From Oxalobacter sp964636975 (GTDB lineage: Bacteria > Pseudomonadota > Gammaproteobacteria > Burkholderiales > Burkholderiaceae_D), in NCBI GenBank assembly GCA_964636975.1, contig CAZWTQ010000001.1:1-64000 (forward strand): a stretch of DNA of 64,000 bases, written 5' to 3'. This document shows positions 42,879 to 54,100 of the stretch, piece by piece. A program made the position numbers and the translations under genes. The notes under the pieces were generated by a model. The model was not told the origin of the DNA and searched no databases. It saw only the letters and a list, made by a program, of their open reading frames with translations. The first letter of the stretch is position 1, and every line of letters begins with the position of its first letter.

Positions 42879-45800
42879 ATGTCACTGACCGGCATCATCA
42901 ACGAACACGAGTTTTATAGCCAGCATTATCTTGACGAAATCTTCCCGGCCGAAATCCAGGAATATATCCGCAAACGGGATAAAAAGGAGGCGCAGGACGA
43001 AAAAGAGGCTGAGACCGCGCAGGCAAAAGGGATTAAAAAGACCGTTGTCCGGCCGGCGTGGAGCGAGCTTTTACGCCAGGGGCGCTCCTACCTGCAGGAG
43101 CTTGAAAGGCTCTACGGAAACCGTGACAGGGAGGAATGGCTAAAAGCGGAAAGGGAGCTTACGGCATCGCTGCTGCCCATATTTGGGCTACCTTGTGACA
43201 GGCAACGCCAAATGTCGCTGGCATGCGGGCTTCCCCTGCGGATAACGGGTGAAATCAAGACGATGAACCAGCGCCCGCTTTTGTGGATACTGGAAGCGAG
43301 CAGCGTCGGTGGAATCAAAGATAGTGACGAAGATAATGACAAAGATAGTAGCCGTACTGCCATTGCCGAACCTGGAACCGACCCGCTGGAAATGCGCGTC
43401 AGTTTGCTGCAAACCGGCAATACACAAGGTGAGCTGCCGGCAAAAGCCAAAGAATTCGGCAGGAATCCATGGTCTGACATATTGGCAAATGGCGTTTTCA
43501 ACGAAAAAGATTCCCCGCGCTGGGTTTTGCTCACACATCCGGAACAGTGGCTGCTAATTGACCGTGCCAAATTTGCCCAGCGGCGTCTCTTGCGGTTTGA
43601 CTGGAGAGAAATCCTCTCCAGAAGGGAAGATGCTGTCCTTAAAGCCACTTCCGTGCTGATTGGCAGTGACGCCTTTGCCTTTGCGGATGGTGGGCAGTGC
43701 CGGCTGGAAGTGCTTGATGAAAGTTCCTTCAGGCATGCGCAGGGCGTTTCTGAAGACCTGAAATATGCCCTTCGTGAAGCCATTGAGATACTGGGCAATG
43801 AAGCGGCAAGACAGCTCCGCATGCTGTATGCCGATGAAAAGCGGAAATTTTTCAGTGACGGCGACCTGGCGGAAGACATCTCCAGTGAATGCCTGCGTTA
43901 TATGTACCGGCTGCTGTTTCTCTTTTTCGTGGAATCACGCCCGGAACTGAAATATGCGCCTGTGGGAGACGACACTTACCTGAAAGGCTATTCGCTGGAA
44001 AGCCTGCGTGATCTGGAAATGGTGCCACTGATACAGAAGGAAGACCGCGAAGGCAGTTTCATCCATGATTCCATCCAGCGGCTTTTCGCGTTTTTCGCAC
44101 AGGGAACAGACAAGTTCCGCCAGAATGAGCTGCACGGTACCGATGCCACGGCAGAAGCGTTCGAAATATTGCCGCTGCAGTCAACCCTTTTTGACGAAAG
44201 CCGGATAAAACGCCTAAAGGGCAGGGGCANNNNNNNNNNNNNNNNNNNNNNNNNNNNNNNNNNNNNNNNNNNNNNNNNNNNNNNNNNNNNNNNNNNNNNN
44301 NNNNNNNNNNNNNNNNNNNNNNNNNNNNNGGGCAGGGGCAAGGAAAAGGGCAGGGGCGTGGTGTTTCCCAACCATATCCTGCAGCGGGTCATCCGCCTGA
44401 TGAGTTTAAGCAGCGAGACAGATGGCAAAGGCAGGGCGAAGCGCCGCGGGCGGATTTCCTATGCGCATCTTGGCCTGAACCAGTTAGGCGCCGTTTATGA
44501 ATCCCTGCTGTCATACCGTGGCTTTTTTGCGGATGAAGACCTCTACGAGGTCAAGCCCGCCAAAAACGGGAACAGGGACGTCAACCCGCTTGATGCCGCC
44601 TATTTTGTCCGGCAGGACGAACTAGACCGTTATACGGAAGATGAAAAGGTCTTCGTTACCGGAAAAAGCGGGGAACGTTCCCTTAAAGTCTATCCAAAAG
44701 GCAGTTTCATCTACCGGATGGCAGGGCGGGAACGTGAAAACTCGGCATCTTACTATACGCCCCAGATCTTAACCCGATGCGTGGTGGAGGAGGCGCTGCA
44801 GGTGCTTGTCAGACAGCAGCTTGATGCCTTGCCAGATGACAGGGCCAAGGCGGAGAAAATCTTGTCATGGCGGATTTGTGAGCCTGCCATGGGATCGGCC
44901 GCGTTCCTGAATGAGGCTGTCAACCAGGTTGCGGAGCTTTATATGAAACATGCCACCCAGGTGAAGGGGGCAAGGACATTGAGCCAGAAAGAATACGGCG
45001 AGGAACGGCAAAAGGTTCGCATGTTTTTGGCTGACCGCAATGTCTATGGTGTCGATCTCAATCCGGTTGCCGTGGAACTGGCGGAAGTCTCCCTCTGGCT
45101 CAATGCGCTGTCTGCCGACCATTTTGTTCCCTGGTTCGGCCTTCAGCTAGGGTGTGGCAACTCACTGGTTGGCTGCCGGAGGCGGGCATACTGGAGAGGC
45201 GATCTCGAGCGGAAAAACTGGCGGGATGCCATGCCGCACGATGTTGGCCCAGATGGCCTTAAAGAAGACGAAATCTGGCATTTTCTGGTGCCAGATACCG
45301 GCATGGCACAGTACCAGGACAAAGATGTCAAACAGCTTGAGCCCGATGCCATCAGGAAACTGGATGACTGGCGAAAGGCCATGAACCGCCCGTTCCAGTC
45401 GATTGAGCTGGATCGGATGGTCATGATTTCCACAATCATTGACCAGCTATGGATGCGCTGGGCGAAGGAAATGGAAGACCTGGATGGCAAGACAACCGAT
45501 ACCTATGCCATTTATGGCTACCAGGAAGACAGAAAGTCAAATCTCTCTTACCGGCAAAAGCAGGACTTGATAGAAAAGTTCAGGACGGGTGGCGACAATC
45601 TCATGGACTCTGGCAGCTACGCGCGGCTGAAACTGGCGATGGACTACTGGTGTTCGCTGTGGTTCTGGCCACTTGACAAGGTAGATTCGCTCCCTTCCCG
45701 GGAAGAATGGCTGCGCCAGATGCAGGCCATCGTCAACGGGGTGCTGACGCAACCGCCAACGCCACCCAAGAAAGACCTGCCCAAAAAAGACTTGTTTGAG

Positions 45801-48083
45801 GGAGAGGAAAACCTGTTTAGCGATGATGAGGAAAAAGAGCAGGCGCTGGTTGACCTCAGCGCATGGCAAAAGGCTTTTGAGGCACGTTACCCGGCGCTCA
45901 AGGTGGTGCGGGAAATGGTGGCCGCCATGCGTTTTCTGCATTGGGAACTGCGCTTTGCCACGGTATTTCTGCCACCGCCAGGCAAACACAGGGGCTTTGA
46001 CCTGATATTGGGAAACCCTCCCTGGAAAACGGTAATGTGGGATTCCGCCGGAATTTTGGGGGATGCCGACCCCATCTATTTCATTCACGAAAACGACTAT
46101 TCCGCCAAGGGCATCCGCGATGTCGTTTTGGGAAAGCGTGATGTTGATGAAAAGGAAGGAAAAACCTTTTTCGAGCGCCACCCCCAAACCCGTTCACAAT
46201 GGCTAACGGCCTACACCCGTACCGCCGGCATGCAAAATTTTTTAAATGCCATGCGAAATTTTCCGGAATGCAAAGGCAGCCAGAATAACCTCTTCAAATA
46301 TTTTTTGCCGGTAGCCTGGGCAAACGCCGCGCCAGACGGGGTGCAGGGCTTGCTGCATCCAGAAACCATTTATACCGAAACCCATGGAGAAAGCCTCCGC
46401 CAGGAGGCCTACAAACGCGTCAGGGGCCATTACCAGTTTTCCAATGCAAAAAAGCTGTTTGCGGATGTTGACTTTCATGTTCTATTTTCCGTCAACGTTT
46501 ATGGCGGGAAAATGGCTGAACCCAGTTTTGAGTCCATCAACAACCTCTATCATCCAGTCACCATCAAGCGATCCCGCACCCCCAGCCAGCTGCCAGTTTA
46601 TGGCAGGAAAGATGAACAAGGTAAATGGAACCTTGCCGGCCATCCGGACCGGATTCTGAAACTTGACGGTAAAACCTTAAAGGCTATCGGCAACATATTC
46701 AATACCGGGGAGGTAGCGCCACTGCTACCCAATATCCACGCTAAGGAACTGTTAGACATTCTGGAAAAGCTAGGGGCTGCCACCTGCCGACTCCGTGACT
46801 TAAAACCTGTCATTGCTCGTATGTGGGATGAGTCTGGCGCCAAAAAAGATGGCACGATAAAGGAGCTGCCAGGGCGAAAGACGGTATTTCCCGAAAAACC
46901 ATCAGGCGCCATCATCAATAGCCTGGTCATCCATGTGGGCAACCCACTCTTTAAGTGCCTGGACAACCCATGTCCCCATAATAAGTCAGCAACCTGTATC
47001 GACTTGACCGCCATAACGGAAGATTATCTGCCACGGGTGAAATACCTGCCCGCCCTCCCAAAAGATGACTATGAACGCAGGATGCAGCAGGTAAGCATTG
47101 AAACGGCAGATGGCAACAGTGACGGTGGCAGTGCCGATGGGCATGGCATGGCAGGCAGGATACGGGAAATACGGAAAATGCCGGTATCCCATTTCTACAG
47201 GCTGGCGTTGCGGAGAATGGTGCCACTTGATGGGGAGAGAATGTTGACCTCAGCAATCATGCCACCTGGCATGGCGCATATTGACGCCATTGAATCCATC
47301 GTGTTTTCTGGTGACGTAAAGGCAAAGGCGCTCTTAACGGCAGTTGCCTGTTTCGCCTCTTTGCCACTTGACTTTTTCACCCGCCAGCAGGGCAAGGGAG
47401 ATCTCCACCCCTCACTGTTAAGCAACTTGCCAATACCTTCATTGAGCGACGCCCAACAGGTGGCGTTGGGCGCGCGGGCGCTGGCACTTAACTGCCTGAC
47501 AAGTTGGTATGCCAGTTTATGGGAAAAAGCCTTTGACAGCGCCTTTCATGCCCAGAAATGGGCAGGTGGCGACCCCCGCCTTGACCACCAGTTTTTTGCG
47601 GCATTGCCCGCAAGATGGGAGAGGAAATGCGCGTTGCGCGATGACCTCTCACGCCGGCAGGCGCTGCTTGAAATTGACGTGATCGTGGCGCAGGCGTTTG
47701 GCATGACGCTTAATGAGCTGCAAACCAGCTACCGGCTAGGCTTTAGGATTATGCGCGATTACGATAACAACACCTACTATGACCAGGCTGGCAGAATCGT
47801 TTTCACCACCAATTCCGCTGGCTTGCGTGGCGTTGGCCTGCCAGGAAAGGGCAAACTGGAAGAGGGCATGACGTATGCCGTCAATGGCAAGCCATATGAC
47901 CAGCTAGGCTTTGAGGATGTTCGGAACATGGAAGAAGGCACCGTCAGCAAGACGTTTACGGATATCACCCTGCCAGGCAACCCCCGCCGCACAATTGTTT
48001 ACCAGGCGCCGTTTTCCAGAAAAAACCGCGAGGATGACTATGCCGAGGCATGGCGGCATTTTGAATCGCTAAACTGCGGATAA
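42879..48083 (+). CDS. Large N6-adenine DNA methyltransferase (DrmMI/Eco57I-like), gene 2
   Basis: 1734 codons as written, about 1697 if the gap is an artefact. SAM motif I RICEPAMGSAAFLNEAV and catalytic motif IV LILGNPPWKTV mark a gamma-class N6-adenine methyltransferase; NSASYYTPQILTR is the usual segment before motif I, and VYGVDLNPVAVELAEVSLW is motif II. About 600 residues precede the catalytic core and 700 follow it (probable target recognition). The likely job is marking host DNA as self. No nuclease motif is evident. RBS GGATAGGG; 15 bases after gene 1, 18 before gene 3. Type I or IIG R-M enzymes are alternatives, but the neighbours favour a DISARM-like role. Confidence 0.87.
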   Translation: MSLTGIINEHEFYSQHYLDEIFPAEIQEYIRKRDKKEAQDEKEAETAQAKGIKKTVVRPAWSELLRQGRSYLQELERLYGNRDREEWLKAERELTASLLPIFGLPCDRQRQMSLACGLPLRITGEIKTMNQRPLLWILEASSVGGIKDSDEDNDKDSSRTAIAEPGTDPLEMRVSLLQTGNTQGELPAKAKEFGRNPWSDILANGVFNEKDSPRWVLLTHPEQWLLIDRAKFAQRRLLRFDWREILSRREDAVLKATSVLIGSDAFAFADGGQCRLEVLDESSFRHAQGVSEDLKYALREAIEILGNEAARQLRMLYADEKRKFFSDGDLAEDISSECLRYMYRLLFLFFVESRPELKYAPVGDDTYLKGYSLESLRDLEMVPLIQKEDREGSFIHDSIQRLFAFFAQGTDKFRQNELHGTDATAEAFEILPLQSTLFDESRIKRLKGRGXXXXXXXXXXXXXXXXXXXXXXXXXXXXXXXXXXGRGKEKGRGVVFPNHILQRVIRLMSLSSETDGKGRAKRRGRISYAHLGLNQLGAVYESLLSYRGFFADEDLYEVKPAKNGNRDVNPLDAAYFVRQDELDRYTEDEKVFVTGKSGERSLKVYPKGSFIYRMAGRERENSASYYTPQILTRCVVEEALQVLVRQQLDALPDDRAKAEKILSWRICEPAMGSAAFLNEAVNQVAELYMKHATQVKGARTLSQKEYGEERQKVRMFLADRNVYGVDLNPVAVELAEVSLWLNALSADHFVPWFGLQLGCGNSLVGCRRRAYWRGDLERKNWRDAMPHDVGPDGLKEDEIWHFLVPDTGMAQYQDKDVKQLEPDAIRKLDDWRKAMNRPFQSIELDRMVMISTIIDQLWMRWAKEMEDLDGKTTDTYAIYGYQEDRKSNLSYRQKQDLIEKFRTGGDNLMDSGSYARLKLAMDYWCSLWFWPLDKVDSLPSREEWLRQMQAIVNGVLTQPPTPPKKDLPKKDLFEGEENLFSDDEEKEQALVDLSAWQKAFEARYPALKVVREMVAAMRFLHWELRFATVFLPPPGKHRGFDLILGNPPWKTVMWDSAGILGDADPIYFIHENDYSAKGIRDVVLGKRDVDEKEGKTFFERHPQTRSQWLTAYTRTAGMQNFLNAMRNFPECKGSQNNLFKYFLPVAWANAAPDGVQGLLHPETIYTETHGESLRQEAYKRVRGHYQFSNAKKLFADVDFHVLFSVNVYGGKMAEPSFESINNLYHPVTIKRSRTPSQLPVYGRKDEQGKWNLAGHPDRILKLDGKTLKAIGNIFNTGEVAPLLPNIHAKELLDILEKLGAATCRLRDLKPVIARMWDESGAKKDGTIKELPGRKTVFPEKPSGAIINSLVIHVGNPLFKCLDNPCPHNKSATCIDLTAITEDYLPRVKYLPALPKDDYERRMQQVSIETADGNSDGGSADGHGMAGRIREIRKMPVSHFYRLALRRMVPLDGERMLTSAIMPPGMAHIDAIESIVFSGDVKAKALLTAVACFASLPLDFFTRQQGKGDLHPSLLSNLPIPSLSDAQQVALGARALALNCLTSWYASLWEKAFDSAFHAQKWAGGDPRLDHQFFAALPARWERKCALRDDLSRRQALLEIDVIVAQAFGMTLNELQTSYRLGFRIMRDYDNNTYYDQAGRIVFTTNSAGLRGVGLPGKGKLEEGMTYAVNGKPYDQLGFEDVRNMEEGTVSKTFTDITLPGNPRRTIVYQAPFSRKNREDDYAEAWRHFESLNCG
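44230..44329. other. Assembly gap of 100 N in the methyltransferase gene
   Basis: Flanked on both sides by GGGCAGGGGCA (44219-44229 and 44330-44340). Removing the N run plus one copy (111 bases, 37 codons) preserves frame: IKRLKGRGKEKGRGVVFPN. Confidence 0.9.
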
Positions 48084-48101
48084 AGATAAAGGAGAGTTGG
48101 G

Positions 48102-51100
48102 ATGCTGCCGTCACTAGTTGCCAGAGATGTTGAAAAGGGACTGAAAGCCTTTATCCAGAAAGAGTTCCCGATGCTATCAGGAACGTTTACAGATGCCGAT
48201 GGCAAAAATGTGCTGGAGGCGTTTCTGGAGATGCCCAACTCACTCGTCAAGGGCCCATGGGTTGAGGTGCGCCTGCCTTTCAGGAAAGCCCCGGGTGACG
48301 TCAGGCTGCCGTTCACGCATCTTGACTTTGAACGGATGCAGCTGCCACACCCCTACAAACACCAGTACAAGGCGTTTTGGCGCCTGCAACATGCGCACCC
48401 TGAAACGACCATTGTGGCGACCGGCACGGGCTCCGGCAAGACGGAGTGTTTCCTCTATCCGGTTGTCGACTACTGCCTGGCGAGCCGCGAAAAGGGCATC
48501 AAGGCCATTTTTGTCTACCCGATGAATGCCCTGGCGGCAGACCAGTCAAGGCGTGTGGCGGCATTGCTGCACAAGGTGAAGGAATTGACAGGCAGGGTCA
48601 TTACGGCAGGCCTCTATACGGGTGATGACGCAAAAAAGGTTGGTGTCATGCGCCCGGATAGCCTCATCAGCGATAGGGAGATACTCCGGGAAAATCCACC
48701 CGACATTTTGCTGACAAACTATAAGATGCTGGATTTCCTGCTAATCAGGAAAGCCGATCAAACGCTTTGGAAAGACAACGGCCCTGGCCTGATGAAGTAT
48801 CTTGTGGTGGATGAGCTGCATACGTTTGACGGCGCGCAGGGAACGGATTTGGCATGCCTCATCAGGCGGCTGAAAGAACGGCTGAAGCTAGGCAGCTCAC
48901 TGGCCTGTGTCGGCACGTCCGCCACCATCGGTGGCAAGGACAGCATATCCGCGCTGTGCCAGTATGCCTCTGACATATTTGCCGTGCCAGTCACGCAAGA
49001 GGCCATCATCACGGAAAGCCGCCTCGACGCCAACGAGTTTCTGGCATCCCTTGGCGAATACACCCTGCAAGATGTATGGCCGTATGACACCCTGCGAAAC
49101 ATCCCGCAAAACATTCCGCAAAACATTGGAAACCATGATGACGGCCAAGCATATCAAACGTATGTCGGCAGGATGCTTGCCTGCTGGTTTCCCGATTACC
49201 ATGGCTCCTCCGCCACAGGGGCTGTTTCCGAATCATGGGAAAAAATCCAGCTTGAGCTGGCGGCTCGCCTGCCGTCCTTGCCGGCATTTAGGCGCTTTGT
49301 CATGGAAGCGCAAGGCGTTGTCAACATCCATGAGATGGCACAGCAGTGGGAAGCCTCAGTGGCGGAGCTAAAACATATTCCGGGAAACCGCAAAGAGCGC
49401 GTGACCGTTGTCGAGACCTTGATTGACAGCCTTGTCGCGATGATTTCAGCAGCCCGCAGCGGAACAAAAGGCAATCTCCAGCCGTTTCTCCAGCTCAGGA
49501 CGCAGCTTTGGGTACGTGAGCTGGCACGAGTCGTTTCCACCGTCAGCCAGACACCGGAAATGAAACTGGCGGCAGATACGGCAGCCCTGGTGAAACCCCT
49601 TAAAATGCCGGTGGTGGGATGCCGTGAATGTTACCGGGCAGGCTGGGGCGGTGTCATCAGGGGCAACAAAAACGCCAGTGATGCCAAAGTCAGCGCAGAT
49701 TTGAACAATTTTTACCAATCATGGTTTTTTTACCGGTCATGGGAATACTCACACCAGGATACCTGCCTGTTTTATCCGGTGGCATCTGCCAGCCAATACC
49801 AGGCGCTGCTTGAACAGAACCAACGCAACAAGCTGCTGATGTACTGGCTGTGTCCTGACTGCCAGCAGCTCGCCGCAATCCGCAACCAAGATGAAACGGA
49901 AATTTTTGAAAAGCCTGTCCCCTGTAGCTGTGGCTGCCGGAGCAGGGTCGCTGTCTTCTGTCCGGATATGACGGATATGACCCAGAAAGCCCCGTCTGAC
50001 CAGCAGAAGATTCCCCGTTTCGTCAACCAGTGCCCGTTTTGCCATGAAAAGGGTACCCTGCGGATTTTTGGAATGTCAGTGGCTTCCATGGCGGCCAATA
50101 TTGTCTCGCATGTGCATGGCAGCCGCTTCAGTGATGACCGTCACATTATCGCGTTCTCCGATTCTGTCCAGGATGCCGCGCAGCGGGTAGGGTTCATCTC
50201 GGCACGGAACTACCGCGCGGTCACAAGGCATGCCCTCGTCTATTATCTGCTTGCCCAGCCCGAAAAGGATATTCCCCTTTCGCAACTCTTCCAGCAGTTC
50301 TCCAGCTTCTGGAAAGGGCAGATGCGAGAGCGCCATGCAGGCAGCGAAGAGGAACAGGAACTGGGCGGGGCAGATTTTCTGGCGACATTCATTCCGCCTG
50401 ACATGCAGTGGCGCAAGCCATGGAAAATCTTCTCAAAAGCGGCGCTTGACGATGAAAATGCGATTCTTTCTTCCCATGGACATTGGCAGAGGCTACTTGA
50501 GGATGTCAGCCAGCGCCTGGCATGGGATGCATTAATCGAATTTGGTCTGCGCTCCAATACGGGACGTACCGTTTTGCGCGCCGGTGTCGCCGCACTTTAT
50601 CCGGCGCCTGAACTCCTGGAACAGGCAGCCGAAAGTCTATGGGATCACTGCCGTAACCATTACCCTGATCTGGATTTCCAGCAGGAAAACATGGTGCCAT
50701 TTTTGCTGGGAATACTGGAATATATGCGCAGTCTGGGTGCGTTCGATCCAGATGACATGCATGCCGCACGAAAGGTCAGCGACGATTTCGGGGAATATCT
50801 CAAAACTGGCAATATATGGCGCTTTATCTCAAGCGATGTGCTGCCGGGATACGGCAAAAACTATCCGCCACCCGTTGCGCTGATGATGACGTCGCGCAAA
50901 GGCAAGGATCCATATGGCAAAACCATTTTGTCAGCCGGCAAAAGCCGTGGAACATGGTGTACCAACTGGTTCATGAAATTCAGTCCGCTGCTTGGCGATG
51001 CGCTGGTACAGGACTTATACGGTGATGCGCTGGAAATACTGGAATCCCGCTCACTGGTACGCAAAAAACTAAATAGCGATGGATTACCCTACTGGGTACT

Positions 51101-54100
51101 GCCCATGCAACAATGGCATGTTACGACAGGAACGCTTCATGTCGTCCGCTGCGGGCAATGCGGCAGGCATTACCATATTGCCTCCCAGGTATCGCATCTC
51201 TGGAAAGGCATGCGCTGCATGACGTCTTCATGCATGGGAACGCTGGAGAAACTAGACACGCCTGAAAAACCTGAAAACCGTGAGATTCCTTTTTCATCTT
51301 TCCCCGTCAGGCTAAATACCCATGAACATACCTCATTGATTGATGGTGATACACGTCATCAGGTCGAACGCTCCTTTGGCGGCGGGCGCAACCTGTGGAA
51401 TATCAATCTGCTATCTGCTACCCCAACCCTTGAGATGGGTATCGATATCGGCACCCTCTCTACCGTACTGCAATGTTCCATGCCACCGACCCAGGCAAAT
51501 TATCTGCAGCGTATCGGCCGTGCCGGACGCCGTGACGGCAATGCGTTGGCGGTGACCATTGCCGGCCGCGATCGGCACAGTGAATATTTCTGGGCAAATC
51601 CGGCTGAAATGATTGAGGGCGAGGTTATCCCGCCTGGGGTATATCTGGGTGCCGTATCGGTGCTTGAACGCCAGCTGGTCGCGTTTGCCCTGGGACGCTG
51701 GGTTGCCGAGGCATCGCAAAATATAAAGATTCCCGACACGCTAGAAGACATCGTCAGTGAGCGCAGGCACAAAAAGGATGGGCAGAATGGGCAAGTTTTC
51801 CCGACAGCATTCCTGCAATGGGTTCACGATCATGCAGACAGCCTGTATCTTGATTTCGTCAGCATGATGACATCCGTTGCCGGAGAAGCTGAATCCGCTA
51901 CCCGCGCGCTCAGCGAGGAAGGCAAAAAACGGCTGCGCTATTTTGTGTCTGGCGAGGCTTCCTCCGAAGAAGACAGGGCAAGACCCTCCCTTGCACAGCG
52001 TATCGACAATGCATTCAGGGAGGCCAGACTGCGCAGGGAAGGATGGGAGCGGACAAAGCAAGACCTTCTTCGCAAGCGGAGAAACACCCTTAACCGTCCA
52101 GAAGATGATGAACGCAACAAAGAGCTGGATGAAATCCGTCAGCAGTTTCGTGCCATCCGGGGTATGCTCAAGTCCATCAACAGAAAAAAACTGCTCAATT
52201 TCCTGACGGACGAGGGGCTGTTGCCCAATTACGCCTTTCCGGAAGAAGGCGTTGAGGTCGAGTCAGTGATTTTCAGCAACCGTGAATATAATAAAAATAA
52301 AAAGGCGACAGACAGGAACGATGACGATGCAGATAACCGGCATGAGCATTTCACTTTCAAGCGCCCGATTTCACAGGCGCTGACGGAACTAGCTCCAGAC
52401 AGCCGGTTTTATGCCAACAGGCATATTCTGCATATCGACCAGTTTAGGGTAGGCAGTGACAGCTTTGAACGGTGGCGACTGTGCGAGGGCTGTGCCTATG
52501 CCGAAAAAATCATTGACCCGGACGCGCCGGTCGCATCGGCATGTCCAAATTGTGGCGACACGATGTGGGCTGATGTCGGTCGCGTAAGAACCATGCTGCG
52601 CGCGCATGAAATTGTTGCCCATGCCGATTCAAAGCGGGATCGAATCAGTGACAACCAAGATGATCGCCAAACCAGTTTTGTCTCCTGCCAGACGTTTGTG
52701 CACGCTGAGGATCGTGATGTCGGAGAAGCCTGGAAGATTGGCAATGACGATGCCTTCGCCTTCGGATTTGAGTTCCTGAAAAACGTGACAATTAGGGAAA
52801 TCAATTTCGGCCCGTATGAAGGAGGCGGGAATGGAGATCCGTTTAGGGTGGCCAATACCATCGTACCCGTTCGTGGATACAAGCTGTGCAGGCATTGCGG
52901 CAGGGTTTATTCCAGGCAGGATTCTAAATCTAACCAAAAACTGCATGATTTCAGTTGCCCGTACCATGGCAAGGAAAGGCTGTCTGGCCAGAAAGACGGT
53001 GATTCTCCATGGATTGATGGCATTTTCATGTACCGGGAAATGCGAAGCGAGGCAATCCGTATCCGTGTTCCAGTCAGTGACGCACTAGATGCCGTGGGCG
53101 CGGAAAAGGGAACGCAGTCCTTGATTGCGGCCATTAAGGTAGGGCTTAAAAATTATTTCCGTGGCGATGTTTTCCATTTGCAGGCATCAGTTCAGACAGA
53201 ACGTTCCGCATCAGGAGGGGGAACAGACCGGTATATCGTCATTTATGACACGATTCCAGGCGGCTCAGGCTATCTGAAAGAGCTTGGTCGAAAAGATGAA
53301 AATACCGAAAAGCCAGAAAACATGCGCAACATGCTGGAAAAAGCATACGATACCATCGCCCATTGTGAATGCAGCAAAGATCCAGACATGGACGGCTGTT
53401 ACCGGTGTGTGTACCAGTATCGTGACGGCCGTGTCAGAGACCAGATTTCCCGTTCGGTCGCCGAAACCCTGTTAAGGCGCATTCTCCAGTATCTGTCTGA
53501 AAAGATTGTCCGGCTAAATGGCAGCATTTCCTCCCTGACAGGCAGTGACGCCAGCGAACTGGAAAGGCTGTTTCTGGAACGGCTCAGACAGCAACAGCAC
53601 AGGGGCTTCGATTTGCAGTTCTATCCAACCAGCTCGGTTTCTGATGCCTACCGCCTGTCAGTTCCTTTGGATGCAGATGCCAGGGAACGCTGGAAGCAGG
53701 AATTTGGCAGGGATCCTGGCGAAAAACTGGTATGGCAACTACTGCTCCAGCAAGACCTGCATGCCCACAGGATTGCCCTTCAGAGCAGGCCTGATTTTAC
53801 TTTCAGGCCATTGACAGAGACCGTTCTGGCAAAACGCCCCGATCTGGAAGCGCATGTCTTTACGGACGGCTGGCAATATCATGCCGACCTTCTTGACAAG
53901 GATACCCGCAAGCGGCAGTCCATTCTCAATATCGGAGCGCGGGTGTGGTCCCTGTCGTGGGAAGATGTCGCCGTAACAGACACCTCCCGGCAGCAGAACG
54001 GGCAGGACATGCCGTTTTATGCCAGCCGGCTAGATGGCAGGAATGAACCAAAAGGTATCCATCTTTTCTGGAAAGGGACGCAGGAACAGCAAGACGCCAA

